A stretch of 64,000 bases of DNA, from contig NZ_SMLB01000008.1 of the NCBI RefSeq assembly GCF_004349105.1, positions 1 through 64,000 of the forward strand, read 5' to 3'. A model generated the notes under the pieces. The model did no database searches and had not been told where the DNA came from. It was given only the letters and a program-made list of their open reading frames with translations. Below are positions 53,621-61,679 of this stretch, one piece after another. Each line of letters starts with the position of its first letter. Positions within the stretch are counted from its first letter, which is position 1. This DNA comes from Jiangella aurantiaca. GTDB lineage: Bacteria > Actinomycetota > Actinomycetes > Jiangellales > Jiangellaceae. The position numbers were made by a program, and so were the translations under genes.

Positions 53621-54670
53621 CTAGCCCCCGTGGCCCGAATGTCCTACGTGTCCTCCGTGTCCTGCGTGGTAGCGGTCGATGGCCTCCTGTGCGTGGTCGG
53701 GGATGCTGCCGTCCTCGTTGCGGACCAGGAAGACGCCGGACATGCCGCCGTCGGAGTGGAACTGCACGTGGCAGTGGTACATCCACGCGCCAGGGCCGAC
53801 ACCTTCGCCGGCGATCACCTGGAACCCGAACGAGCTGCCGGGGTTGAGGTCCTTGTTGTCGACGGCCAGGGTGGGGTCGTTGGGGCCGTCGAGGTAACCG
53901 GTCCGGTTGTCGGCCCACCGATGGGCGTGCAGGTGGAAGGTGTGATCCACGCTGCCGTGGCCGATGCACAGCCACTCGACCCGCTCGCCCAGGACGGCGT
54001 CGAACATCGGCGTCTCGGGCGCCATCTTGTTGTTGATCGTCATGTCGTTGAACACGACGACGAACGTCTTGTCCGGCAGCACGTCGCCCTTGCGGCGGAC
54101 GATGAGACCGCCGTACAGGCCCTTCTGGAGGCCCTGGGTGCCGTGGTCGCCGTAGGCGTGGTCGTGGTAGTGCCAGTAGCCCGCGCTGCCCGGCAGCCAC
54201 GCCCGCCCGGCGCTCGTGGTGCGCTCGCGGGTGTGCCACACGTACGTGCGCGTCTCGCCCGGCTCGTTGAAGGAGTCGTTGAACGCGGAGCCGTCGGAGA
54301 AGACGTCGTAGTCGACGCCGTGCGGGTGGATCGAGAGCCGCTGGTTGGTGGTGTTGACCAGCGTGATCTCCAGCGTGTCGCCCTCGACGATCTCCAGCAG
54401 CGGGCCGGGGATGGTCGCCTCGCCCGGCGCCAGTCCGTAGCCGTACAGGCCACCGGGCAGCGCCTCGGCGTACATCGTCACGCGGTGGGTGGTGCCAGTG
54501 GCCCGGGCGGTGCGCAGCCCGGGAACGGCGGCGGAGCTCGGTGTCGCGAGAGCAGCGGTGGAGCCGGCGGCAACGGCGGGGAGTGCAGCCGCTCCCGCGA
54601 CCGCGCCGGCCAGCACCGATCGGCGGGTGAGGTGCCCTAACCAGCCGCGTCGGACGGGGTTGTCAGCCAT
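53621..54670 (-). CDS. Small laccase (multicopper oxidase), Tat-exported
   Basis: This 349-residue protein has a twin-arginine signal (HLTRRSVLAGAVAGAAAL). Its size matches the two-domain small laccases of streptomycetes, which work as trimers. All copper ligands are visible: HPHG (115-118), HYHDH (167-171), HTFHLH (243-248) and HCH...H...M (299-310). The His-rich tail (GHGGHVGHSGHGG) may help copper loading. It oxidises phenols or other donors with O2. It is the first of three minus-strand secreted redox genes. A GC palindrome (CGGGGGCTAGCCCCCG) at its stop may weaken read-through into the next gene. Confidence 0.92.
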   Translation of the reverse strand: MADNPVRRGWLGHLTRRSVLAGAVAGAAALPAVAAGSTAALATPSSAAVPGLRTARATGTTHRVTMYAEALPGGLYGYGLAPGEATIPGPLLEIVEGDTLEITLVNTTNQRLSIHPHGVDYDVFSDGSAFNDSFNEPGETRTYVWHTRERTTSAGRAWLPGSAGYWHYHDHAYGDHGTQGLQKGLYGGLIVRRKGDVLPDKTFVVVFNDMTINNKMAPETPMFDAVLGERVEWLCIGHGSVDHTFHLHAHRWADNRTGYLDGPNDPTLAVDNKDLNPGSSFGFQVIAGEGVGPGAWMYHCHVQFHSDGGMSGVFLVRNEDGSIPDHAQEAIDRYHAGHGGHVGHSGHGG

Positions 54671-55401
54671 GGGGTCTCCATTCCGTGAGTCCCGGGGCGC
54701 CTGCACCGGAGACCGGGGATCGGGCGGACACCACCGCAGGGCATGGACGACCCCCGACGGTCGCTGATCCGAACCGACCCGTACATGGGACCGCACAGTA
54801 AAGGGGCTTTTGCATGCACGTCAACGGAAAGTTTCACGTTCGTCGGCAAATGCTCGCTTGGTAACGCTTCGAGTCGACCGCGTTCCAGATCCGATTCGAC
54901 CGAAAAGACGCAGGTGCCGCCTCTGGCGGAGTTCCGTGCAGACGTATCCCGCCTCGGGTGGGTGGGCCGCCGTCCCTGGCGCTACTTAGGTCGCCGGACG
55001 GAGGACTTTTGCAAGTTACCGCAAGGTAACGGTTGTGTCAGGAGCGAGCGCCTCGATAGCGTCCAGTCGTCAGTGGTGTGGGTCACCGCAGGGCAGGGCC
55101 GAGCCTGTGGCACGACAGCACGGACGAGCGCACGCCGGCGGGCCGCCACGGCCGCCGGTCGACGTCGTTCGTCCGAGGTGAGGTGGTCACATGCACCGGT
55201 ACGCGCATACGTCACCGGGCCCTGCTCCGGCCACCCGCCCGCCACCGACTCGTCCGCCGCCCACCCGTCGATCGCGGGCCCGACGATGGCATCGTCGCCG
55301 GTGAGCGCCATGATCCGCGCCAGCCGCGGAGCGCGTCGCCGGCCGTACCGCAGCCGGCCGGCGAGGCGACACCTCGGGGCGACAGCGCCACCGGGTGCTC
55401 G
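54671..55401. other. Long upstream region of the laccase gene
   Basis: This 731-bp interval has no supported gene. It should contain the laccase promoter. The GTTACC...GGTAAC palindrome at 55014-55029 is the only clear structure. Confidence 0.5.
55014..55029. promoter_or_regulatory. Palindrome GTTACCGCAAGGTAAC
   Basis: A perfect 6-bp inverted repeat around GCAA looks like a binding site for a dimeric regulator such as a TetR-type protein. It is about 345 nt upstream of the laccase start, so its target is uncertain. Confidence 0.4.
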
Positions 55402-55545
55402 TCAGCGGGCGCCGGCGAGGGCGAGCAGGGCCAGCATCGCGACCAGGCCGACGGACAGCCGCAAGCTCAGGTTCGGCTGCTCCGGACCGAGCAGCCAGCG
55501 GCGCAGGCGGGCGAGCGAACGCAGTCCGGTGAACGTGGGGATCAC
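55402..55545 (-). CDS. 47-residue single-pass membrane peptide
   Basis: A GTG start with GGAGGGG 4-5 nt upstream opens a 47-codon frame. The product has a basic amphipathic N-terminus (TGLRSLARLRRWLLG), a short loop (PEQPNLS) and one C-terminal membrane helix (LSVGLVAMLALLALAGAR). No family is recognised. The good ribosome-binding site and orderly topology support it being real. Confidence 0.55.
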   Translation of the reverse strand: MIPTFTGLRSLARLRRWLLGPEQPNLSLRLSVGLVAMLALLALAGAR

Positions 55546-55888
55546 GGCACCCCTCCAGTCCGCGACCGGCACGGCCTCGTCCGCGAGGACCGAGCGTCGA
55601 TGCCGGCCGCAGGTCGACCCAGACCGGGATTTGCTATGCGGCGCCGACGCGAATTGCCGGCCACCCAGCGGCCGGCGGTACTAGCGGCCGGAAGGGAGCC
55701 GCTGGGATCGGGGGCCGTACACATGAATTGGGGCAGACCCCCTCAGGATGGCGCACCGCGAAACGGCCGTCAATACCCCCTTTCGCGCGGTGACCAGGCC
55801 GGTCACCGCGCGCCGCCGGTGCGGGGTGCGCGGCGCGCGGCGGCCCTCAGACGACCCAGCCCCAGTGGCGCCGCTGGGCGTCGCCGGC
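55546..55888. other. Intergenic region without a supported gene
   Basis: This 343-bp GC-rich stretch lies between the membrane-peptide gene and the 75-codon fragment. I see no coding signal, operator or repeat that I can defend. Confidence 0.5.
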
Positions 55889-56116
55889 TTACGCGGAGAT
55901 GCGGTCGCGGTCGGCCTCGGGCAGCAGCGGCGAGCGGCCGTCGTACCGCTCGATCAGCTCGGGCCGGTTCGGCACCCGGTTCCCCTTCACCGCCGGCTTC
56001 AGGTACTTGCGCAGCGAGTAGAGGACGAGATCGGTGTCGCCGTGGCCGGAGCGCAAACCCTCAAGCTGGGTACGCCAGATGCAGTGCGGTCGTTCGGGTG
56101 GTCGCCGCCCCAACAC
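55889..56116 (-). pseudogene. Possible C-terminal fragment of an unrecognised protein
   Basis: A frame of 75 codons encodes a basic peptide whose second half looks genuinely coding (DTDLVLYSLRKYLKPAVKGN, then RPELIERYDGRSPLLPEADR). It begins just 12 nt from the 59-bp palindromic repeat at 56128, with no convincing ribosome-binding site. It may be the tail of a gene cut by insertion of that repeat. The family is not recognised. Confidence 0.4.
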
Positions 56117-56127
56117 GCGAACGCTTG

Positions 56128-56186
56128 TTGATCACGGAGAACTCCCCCTTTGGAGGAGCCGGAAAGGGCCTCTTCTCCATGATCAA
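56128..56186. repeat. 59-bp palindrome, third relative of the miniature-element core
   Basis: TTGATCACGGAGAA ... TTCTCCATGATCAA forms the outer stem, with an inner CCTTTGG/GGAAAGG-containing stem. It has the same length and outer arms as the core at 33396-33454, but inner bases differ in matched pairs, so the hairpin is kept. It ends 2 nt before the stop of the AhpD-like gene and could double as its terminator. Confidence 0.75.
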
Positions 56187-56188
56187 CG

Positions 56189-56635
56189 TCATGGTGTCTC
56201 TGGGTCCATACGGACCGTGACGCAGACTCGGTTCCAGGCGTTGATCGTCGTGATCACCATGACCAGCTGGGCCAGTCGTGCGTCGTCGTAGTGGGCGCTG
56301 GCCTGTGCCCAGACGTCGTCCGGCACCCGGGGCGCACCCTCGCTGAGCCGCGTCATCGACTCCGCCAGCGCGAACGCCGCCCGCTCGGCCGGGCTGAAGA
56401 ACGGGCCCTCGTCCCAGGCCGCGACGGCGTAGACGCGAGCCGGGGTCTCGCCGCCCTTGACGGCGTCGTGGCTGTGCGAATCGACGCAGTAGGCGCAGCC
56501 GTTGACCTGGCTGACCCGCAGCTTCACCAGGTCGAGCAGGCCGGCCGGCAGGTCGCCCTTGTGGGCGCGACTGTCGAGGGCGATCAGTGCCTTGTAGGCC
56601 GCCGGTGCGAGGGCGGCGATGTCCATGCGCGTCAT
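56189..56635 (-). CDS. Carboxymuconolactone decarboxylase/AhpD-like protein
   Basis: This 148-residue helical protein carries the AhpD motif CAYC (47-50) and a following histidine (CAYCVDSHSHDA). The N-terminus (AALAPAAYKALIALDSRAHK) is typical of the small alkylhydroperoxidase-like members that often sit beside MocR regulators. It presumably reduces peroxides or acts in gamma-carboxymuconolactone-type chemistry. The final residues reach the flanking palindrome. It is divergent from the MocR gene, with two ATTGGTC repeats in the shared promoter. Confidence 0.9.
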   Translation of the reverse strand: MTRMDIAALAPAAYKALIALDSRAHKGDLPAGLLDLVKLRVSQVNGCAYCVDSHSHDAVKGGETPARVYAVAAWDEGPFFSPAERAAFALAESMTRLSEGAPRVPDDVWAQASAHYDDARLAQLVMVITTINAWNRVCVTVRMDPETP

Positions 56636-56656
56636 GTCGTCACCGTACGGCGCTAC

Positions 56657-56699
56657 ATTGGTCTCGCAGAAGTGACAATTCGTTTCTGATTGATTGGTC
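56657..56699. promoter_or_regulatory. Direct repeats ATTGGTC: candidate MocR operator
   Basis: ATTGGTC occurs at 56657-56663 and 56693-56699, exactly 36 bp apart, in the short gap between the divergent AhpD-like and MocR genes. MocR/PdxR regulators are known to bind spaced direct repeats of this general form. The second copy abuts the MocR start at 56702. Confidence 0.6.
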
Positions 56700-56701
56700 C
56701 A

Positions 56702-58165
56702 ATGGAGTTCCACGTCAACCTCGACGGCCCGGGTGACCTCGCCACGCGCATCTACCGGTCCCTGCGCGACGGCGTCCGCGACGGCCGGCTGCGTCCCGGC
56801 GACCGGATGCCGCCGACGCGCGAGCTGGCCCGGACGCTGAACGTCTCGCGCGGCACGGTGGCGACGGCGTACGAGCGGCTGACGGCGGAGGGCTTCCTCG
56901 TCGGCCGAGTCGGCGCGGGGACATTCGTCGCGGCGACGGCCGTGGGCGCGTCGTCGTCGCCGCCGGCCGCGGGCGCGTTGCGGCCACGGGCCGGGTGGGA
57001 CCGCGCGCCGTCGTCGCCGTCGGCGTTGCCGGCCGCGCGGTACGACTTCCAAGTCGGCGTCCCGGACGTCCGGCTGTTCCCGTACGACACCTGGCGGCGG
57101 CTGGTCGCGGCCGAGTGGCGGCCCCGTCGCGGCGCCGGCCGCGACCGCGAGCCCGCCGGCTACGCCGACCCGGCCGGACATCCCGGCCTGCGGGCGGCCG
57201 TCGCCCGGTACGTCGGCTACGCCCGGTCGGTGCGGGCCGGCGCCGAGGACGTCGTCGTCACCAACGGAGCCCAGCAGGCCCTCGATCTCCTCGCGCGCGT
57301 GCTGCTCGCGCCGGGCGACGTCGTCGCCGTCGAGGAGCCCGGGTATCCGCCGGCACGGGAGGTGTTCGCGGCGCACGGCGCGCCGGTCGTCGGGGTGCCG
57401 GTCGACGGCGACGGGCTGGTGGTGTCGCGGCTGCCGCGGGCGGCGCGGCTGGTGTACGTGACGCCGTCGCACCAGTTCCCGCTCGGCGTAGCGATGTCGC
57501 TGCATCGCCGGCTCGAGCTGCTGGCTTGGGCCGACGCGCACGATGCCGCCGTCGTCGAGGACGACTACGACAGCGAGTACCGGTTCGCCGACCGCCCGCT
57601 GGAGCCGCTGCACACGCTCGACGACGGCGGGCGGGTCGTCTACGTGGGGACGTTCTCGAAGACGCTGCTGCCCGGGCTGCGGCTCGGCTTCGTCGTCGTG
57701 CCGCCGTCATTGCGCGAAGCCGTCCGGGCCGCCCGCCGGGTGGCCGACGTCCACGGTCCCGTGGCGACGGAGGCGGCGCTGGCCCGGTTCATGGACGAGG
57801 GCCTGCTGGCGCGGCACATCCGGCGGACGGCGAAGGTGTACGCGCAGCGGCGCTCGGCTGTGCTGGCCGGGCTGGCCGGCGAGCTGGCGCCGTACCTGGA
57901 GACGGTGCCGTCGGCGGCCGGGCTGCACGTGTGCGCGCTGCTGCGTCCGGGCGCCGACGGCGGCGCCGGCGGAGCGGCGACGGCACAGGCAGTGGCCGGA
58001 CGGGCGCGGGCGGCCGGTGTCGCCGTCGAGACCCTCGCCGGCTACCAGACCGAGCCGGGCGGGCCGGCCGGGCTGGTGCTCGGGTACGGCGCGATCGAGG
58101 CGGCCGACGTGCCGGCCGGGCTGGCGGCGCTCGCGGCGGCGTTCCGGACGGTCACGCCGCGCTGA
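56702..58165 (+). CDS. MocR-family regulator (GntR helix-turn-helix + aminotransferase fold)
   Basis: This 487-residue protein has an N-terminal GntR winged helix (LATRIYRSLRDGVRDGRL, PTRELARTLNVSRGTVA). A class I aminotransferase-like domain follows, with VTNGAQQALDLLARVLL, VVEDDYDSEYR (PLP-ring aspartate) and the PLP lysine in GTFSKTLLPGLRLGF. Such proteins sense PLP or amines and regulate a divergent gene. The ATG at 56702 opens MEFHVNLDG, the normal family start. Its last 14 nt overlap the convergent phosphatase gene. Confidence 0.92.
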   Translation: MEFHVNLDGPGDLATRIYRSLRDGVRDGRLRPGDRMPPTRELARTLNVSRGTVATAYERLTAEGFLVGRVGAGTFVAATAVGASSSPPAAGALRPRAGWDRAPSSPSALPAARYDFQVGVPDVRLFPYDTWRRLVAAEWRPRRGAGRDREPAGYADPAGHPGLRAAVARYVGYARSVRAGAEDVVVTNGAQQALDLLARVLLAPGDVVAVEEPGYPPAREVFAAHGAPVVGVPVDGDGLVVSRLPRAARLVYVTPSHQFPLGVAMSLHRRLELLAWADAHDAAVVEDDYDSEYRFADRPLEPLHTLDDGGRVVYVGTFSKTLLPGLRLGFVVVPPSLREAVRAARRVADVHGPVATEAALARFMDEGLLARHIRRTAKVYAQRRSAVLAGLAGELAPYLETVPSAAGLHVCALLRPGADGGAGGAATAQAVAGRARAAGVAVETLAGYQTEPGGPAGLVLGYGAIEAADVPAGLAALAAAFRTVTPR

Positions 58166-58901
58166 ACCCGCCGCCGGCCAGCACCGGGACGACGTCGCTA
58201 CGGTCCCGCTCGGCCGCGATGGCGACGTCGTCGGGGAAGCCGTACGCGATCAGCTCGCGACCCGACGCGCAGTCGCGGAGCGTGGCCGCGAGATCCCCGG
58301 CGGCGTCGACGGCCGCGCAGGCGGCGATCGCCTCGGGGGACGGGTGCGCGCCACCGAGGGCCGCGACGATCGCCCCGGCGCCGAGCAGATCCTCCAACGC
58401 CGGCCGCAAGCTGCCGTCCGGCCAGCGCTCGCCCGCCGGGACCATCGCGACCGGCCGGTCCGCGGTGCCGCAGCCGGACTCCGTCAGCCACCGCCCGACG
58501 GCCGCGGCGTTGCGCAGGCAGCCTGCGACGACGGCGACGGCGGGGTCGTCGCGCGCCGCGGCGGCGATGGCCGACCCGTTCGGCGACGGCAGCACCAGCC
58601 GCGGCGTGAACGGAGCTGCCCGCAGCGCCGCCGGCGACAGCGACCACGGCGACTCCGCGCTCGCAGCCGTCCGCCCGACGGCCAGCCGGGCGCCGACGCT
58701 GTCGGCATGGGCCGCGGCCGTCTCGTCGCGCCAGGCGTACGGAAACACCGTCGTGCCGGCGTCGGCCGCCACCGACACCGCCGTCGTGAACGACAGCACG
58801 TCGACCACGACCAGGCAGGCGACGTGCGGAGCGAGCCGCCGCGCGCCGGCCGGGCCCCACTCGAGCCGCACGCCGTAGCCGTCCTGATCCCATGCGCTCA
58901 C
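58152..58901 (-). CDS. 2-phosphosulfolactate phosphatase (ComB) family protein
   Basis: This 249-residue protein matches the ComB fold: VACLVVVDVLSFTTAVSVAA near the start, RLVLPSPNGSAIA, VVAGCLRNAAAVG and the VPAGERWPDGSLRPALEDLLG block. Classical members hydrolyse 2-phosphosulfolactate in coenzyme M synthesis. In actinobacteria the true substrate is not known. The GTG at 58901 is used because conserved sequence begins immediately after it. It ends convergently with the MocR gene. Confidence 0.85.
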   Translation of the reverse strand: MSAWDQDGYGVRLEWGPAGARRLAPHVACLVVVDVLSFTTAVSVAADAGTTVFPYAWRDETAAAHADSVGARLAVGRTAASAESPWSLSPAALRAAPFTPRLVLPSPNGSAIAAAARDDPAVAVVAGCLRNAAAVGRWLTESGCGTADRPVAMVPAGERWPDGSLRPALEDLLGAGAIVAALGGAHPSPEAIAACAAVDAAGDLAATLRDCASGRELIAYGFPDDVAIAAERDRSDVVPVLAGGGFSAA

Positions 58902-58950
58902 CCACCCGATTCTCGCCGACGTTGTCGGTGGCGGGTGGTGGGGTTGGTCC

Positions 58951-59529
58951 ATGGCGGACATCAAGGCGGAGCTGCTCCGCAAACTGCAGGAGGCGCGCGA
59001 CGGGCTGCTGTCCAGGCTCGACGGGCTGGGGGAGTACGACCTGCGCCGGCCGCTGACGCCCACCGGCACCAACCTGCTCGGGCTTGTCAAGCACTTGGCA
59101 GGCGGCGAGTACGTGTATCTCGGCACGTCGTTCGGCCGGCCGCCGCCCGAGACGCTGTCCTGGGAGGAGGACGGCTCGGTGTGGGAGGGCGCCGACATGT
59201 GGGCGACGCCCGATCAGTCGACTGAGTACATCGTCGGGCTGTACCGGCGGGCGTGCGCGCACGGCGACCGGACCGTGTCGGAGCTCGACCTGGACGCGCC
59301 TGGCCGGGTGCCGCACTGGCCGGCCGAGCGGGCCGACACCACACTTGGTGTGCTGCTCATTCGCATGCTCGCCGAGACCGCCCGGCACGCCGGCCACGCC
59401 GACATCGTCCGCGAGCTCATCGACGGCCGGGCCGGCCCCGACCACGACGACTTCGGCGACGCGGAGGTGTGGCGCGCCTACCTGGCCCGTATCCAGGCGG
59501 CGGCGGACGCGTTCGCACCGACGGCCTGA
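58951..59529 (+). CDS. DinB-like (DUF664) metalloenzyme
   Basis: This 192-residue four-helix protein has the expected His ligands of the DinB/mycothiol-transferase fold: LLGLVKHLAGGEYVYLG and later ETARHAGHADIVRELIDG (HAGHAD). Family members are thiol S-transferases using mycothiol or bacillithiol. The actinobacterial setting makes mycothiol the likely partner. It is divergent from the ComB-like gene with 49 bp between them. Confidence 0.9.
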   Translation: MADIKAELLRKLQEARDGLLSRLDGLGEYDLRRPLTPTGTNLLGLVKHLAGGEYVYLGTSFGRPPPETLSWEEDGSVWEGADMWATPDQSTEYIVGLYRRACAHGDRTVSELDLDAPGRVPHWPAERADTTLGVLLIRMLAETARHAGHADIVRELIDGRAGPDHDDFGDAEVWRAYLARIQAAADAFAPTA

Positions 59530-59554
59530 GCCGGCCCGGTGCGGCCGGTGCCGC

Positions 59555-59950
59555 TCAGGTCAGCGCGTCGTACGGCGCGACGGCGACCACGTCGCGCACC
59601 GCGTCGGCGAGCCCGGCGTCGAGGGTGACGAAGGCGTCGGCCTGCAGCTGCGTGAGAGCGACGTACTCGGCGTCGTACGTGTCGGGCCAGCCGAGCTGGG
59701 CGGCGATCCGCCACGCGACGGCCTGGAGCACGCGGTCGCCGAGCAGCCGCATTCGCAGCGAGCGCACATGGTCGAGCCGGCCGTCGGCCTCCTGCTTCGT
59801 CAGCTCGCCGCGCCGGACGGCCTGGTAGAGCTGGGTCAGCAGCTGCGAGCGGAGCAGCGTCGGCGCGACGAGCTGGTGCTGGGCGTCGACGACGGTCCGC
59901 TCCGCGGCGAGCCGGAACGCCACGTCCGCCCCAATGACGTACCTGGTCAC
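59555..59950 (-). CDS. PIN-domain protein (VapC-like), no antitoxin visible
   Basis: This 131-residue PIN-fold nuclease-like protein has acidic positions in VIGADVAFRLA, TYDAEYVALTQL and FVTLDAGLADAV. The middle acidic residue usual in VapC is replaced in the PTLLRSQLL segment, a variant seen in some actinobacterial members. The GTG at 59950 starts the first strand. No small antitoxin gene lies upstream; 60057 begins a divergent esterase. It is an orphan or a degenerate module. Confidence 0.8.
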   Translation of the reverse strand: MTRYVIGADVAFRLAAERTVVDAQHQLVAPTLLRSQLLTQLYQAVRRGELTKQEADGRLDHVRSLRMRLLGDRVLQAVAWRIAAQLGWPDTYDAEYVALTQLQADAFVTLDAGLADAVRDVVAVAPYDALT

Positions 59951-60056
59951 GGCGTCAGAGTACGCGGCCTCACGTAGAGGCGTACGCGGCTGCGCGTAGC
60001 GGAGGTCGGTCCGCTGGACGGACGCGTCGCCGGGCGCGGCCGCGAAGACTGCCGCC

Positions 60057-61622
60057 ATGTCGATGCGCACGCTCACCCAGGCCCTCGTCTCCGCCGCCGT
60101 CGTGGCCGGCACACTCGTCGCGTCCGCTGCCGCCGCGGCGCCGCCCGACCCGGGCCTCGTCCGGGTCGACTCCGGCTGGCTGCGCGGCAGCGTCGCCGGC
60201 GACCACGTCACCTACTCCGGCATCCCGTACGCCGCGCCGCCGGTCGGCAAGCGGCGATGGCGGCCGCCGGCACGGCCGCAGCCCTGGCCGGGCGTCCGCG
60301 ACGCCACAGCGCCGAGCCCGTTCTGTCCCCAGGGCGGCGGCCCTGGAGTGATCGTCGGCCAGGAGGACTGCCTGTACCTCGACGTCACCGTGCCGCGCGG
60401 CGCCGAGCGCGGCGAGCGGCTGCCGGTGCTGGTGTGGCTGCACGGCGGCGGCTTCAGCGTCGGCGGCGCCCGCGAGTACGACGGTGCCCGGCTCGCGACC
60501 GCGGGGGACGTCGTCGTCGTGACGGTCAACTACCGGCTCGGCGCGCTCGGCTTCCTGTCCGCGCCGTCGCTCGACGTCGCCGGCGGCAACTACGGACTGA
60601 TGGACCAGGCGGCCGCGCTGCGGTGGGTCCGCCGCAACGCGGCCCGGTTCGGCGGCGACCCGAGCAACGTCACGCTCGCCGGCCAGTCGGCGGGCGCCCG
60701 CTCAGTATGCGCCCAGCTCGCCTCTCCCGAGACACGCGGCCTGTTCCACCGGGCGATCATGCAGAGCGGCGCCTGCGACAACCCCGTGCCGACCCTGGCC
60801 GAAGCGCAGGCGTTCGGCGAGCGGGCGACGGCGGAACTCGGTTGCGCCGACGCCGCGGACGTGGCGGGCTGCCTGCGGGACCTCCCCGCGGCCCGGGTGG
60901 TCGACGCGCTCGCGGGTGTCGGCCGGGAGGTCACCGCCCGGGTCGCGGACCGGCCGTGGAACCCCGTCGCCGGGACGCCGCCGCTGCCGCGCCAGCCGGG
61001 TGGCGCTCTGAGCGACGGGTCGGCCGCTCGGGTCCCGCTGCTGATCGGCACCACTCGCGACGAGATGCGCGCCTTCATCGCCGGCGAGGCGGTGACGGCG
61101 GACGGCTACCGCACGGTGCTCGCCGAGACCTTCGGCGCTGACGCTCCGGCGGTGCTGGCTGAATACCCGGCCGGCGCGTACGAGACCCCGGCGGTCGCGC
61201 TGGCGACGGTTCTCGGCGACTGGGGCGGCTTCGTCGGCGTCTGCCCCGTTCTGAGCAGCGCCGACGCTGCGGCCGTCCACCAGCCGGTCTACGCCTACGA
61301 GTTCGCGGAGGACAGCGGCGTGGTCGAGCAGGATTTCCCGATGGGTGCCTTCCACGGCCTTGACCTGCCCTACCTCTGGGACCTGCACGCGTCGTGGGAC
61401 CCGTACCCGCCGCTCACCCCGGCGCAGGAGCGATTGTCGGCGACGATGGTGGGCTTCTGGACGGCGTTCGCCCGCACCGGCGACCCGAACGGCCCCGGCC
61501 GGCCGCACTGGCCGGAGTTCGGTGCATCCCGGACGGTGCTCGGTCTGTCGGCCGGCGGCATCGGCCCGACGCCGTCCGCCGCGGAGCACCATTGCGACCT
61601 GTGGTCGGCACTGCCGCGATGA
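60057..61622 (+). CDS. Secreted type-B carboxylesterase
   Basis: This 521-residue exported enzyme has a signal peptide (ALVSAAVVAGTLVASAAAAA). It has the GIPYAAPPVGKRRW opening, oxyanion hole HGGGFSVGG and nucleophile Ser in TLAGQSAGARS near residue 209. The C-terminal AFHGLDLPYLW supplies the expected histidine region. It should hydrolyse carboxyl esters outside the cell. The next gene starts 57 nt downstream on the same strand. Confidence 0.92.
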   Translation: MSMRTLTQALVSAAVVAGTLVASAAAAAPPDPGLVRVDSGWLRGSVAGDHVTYSGIPYAAPPVGKRRWRPPARPQPWPGVRDATAPSPFCPQGGGPGVIVGQEDCLYLDVTVPRGAERGERLPVLVWLHGGGFSVGGAREYDGARLATAGDVVVVTVNYRLGALGFLSAPSLDVAGGNYGLMDQAAALRWVRRNAARFGGDPSNVTLAGQSAGARSVCAQLASPETRGLFHRAIMQSGACDNPVPTLAEAQAFGERATAELGCADAADVAGCLRDLPAARVVDALAGVGREVTARVADRPWNPVAGTPPLPRQPGGALSDGSAARVPLLIGTTRDEMRAFIAGEAVTADGYRTVLAETFGADAPAVLAEYPAGAYETPAVALATVLGDWGGFVGVCPVLSSADAAAVHQPVYAYEFAEDSGVVEQDFPMGAFHGLDLPYLWDLHASWDPYPPLTPAQERLSATMVGFWTAFARTGDPNGPGRPHWPEFGASRTVLGLSAGGIGPTPSAAEHHCDLWSALPR

Positions 61623-61679
61623 GTTTGCCGGGCGTCCGAAGTCGGTACCACCCGAGATGACACGCAGAGGAGGCCCACG

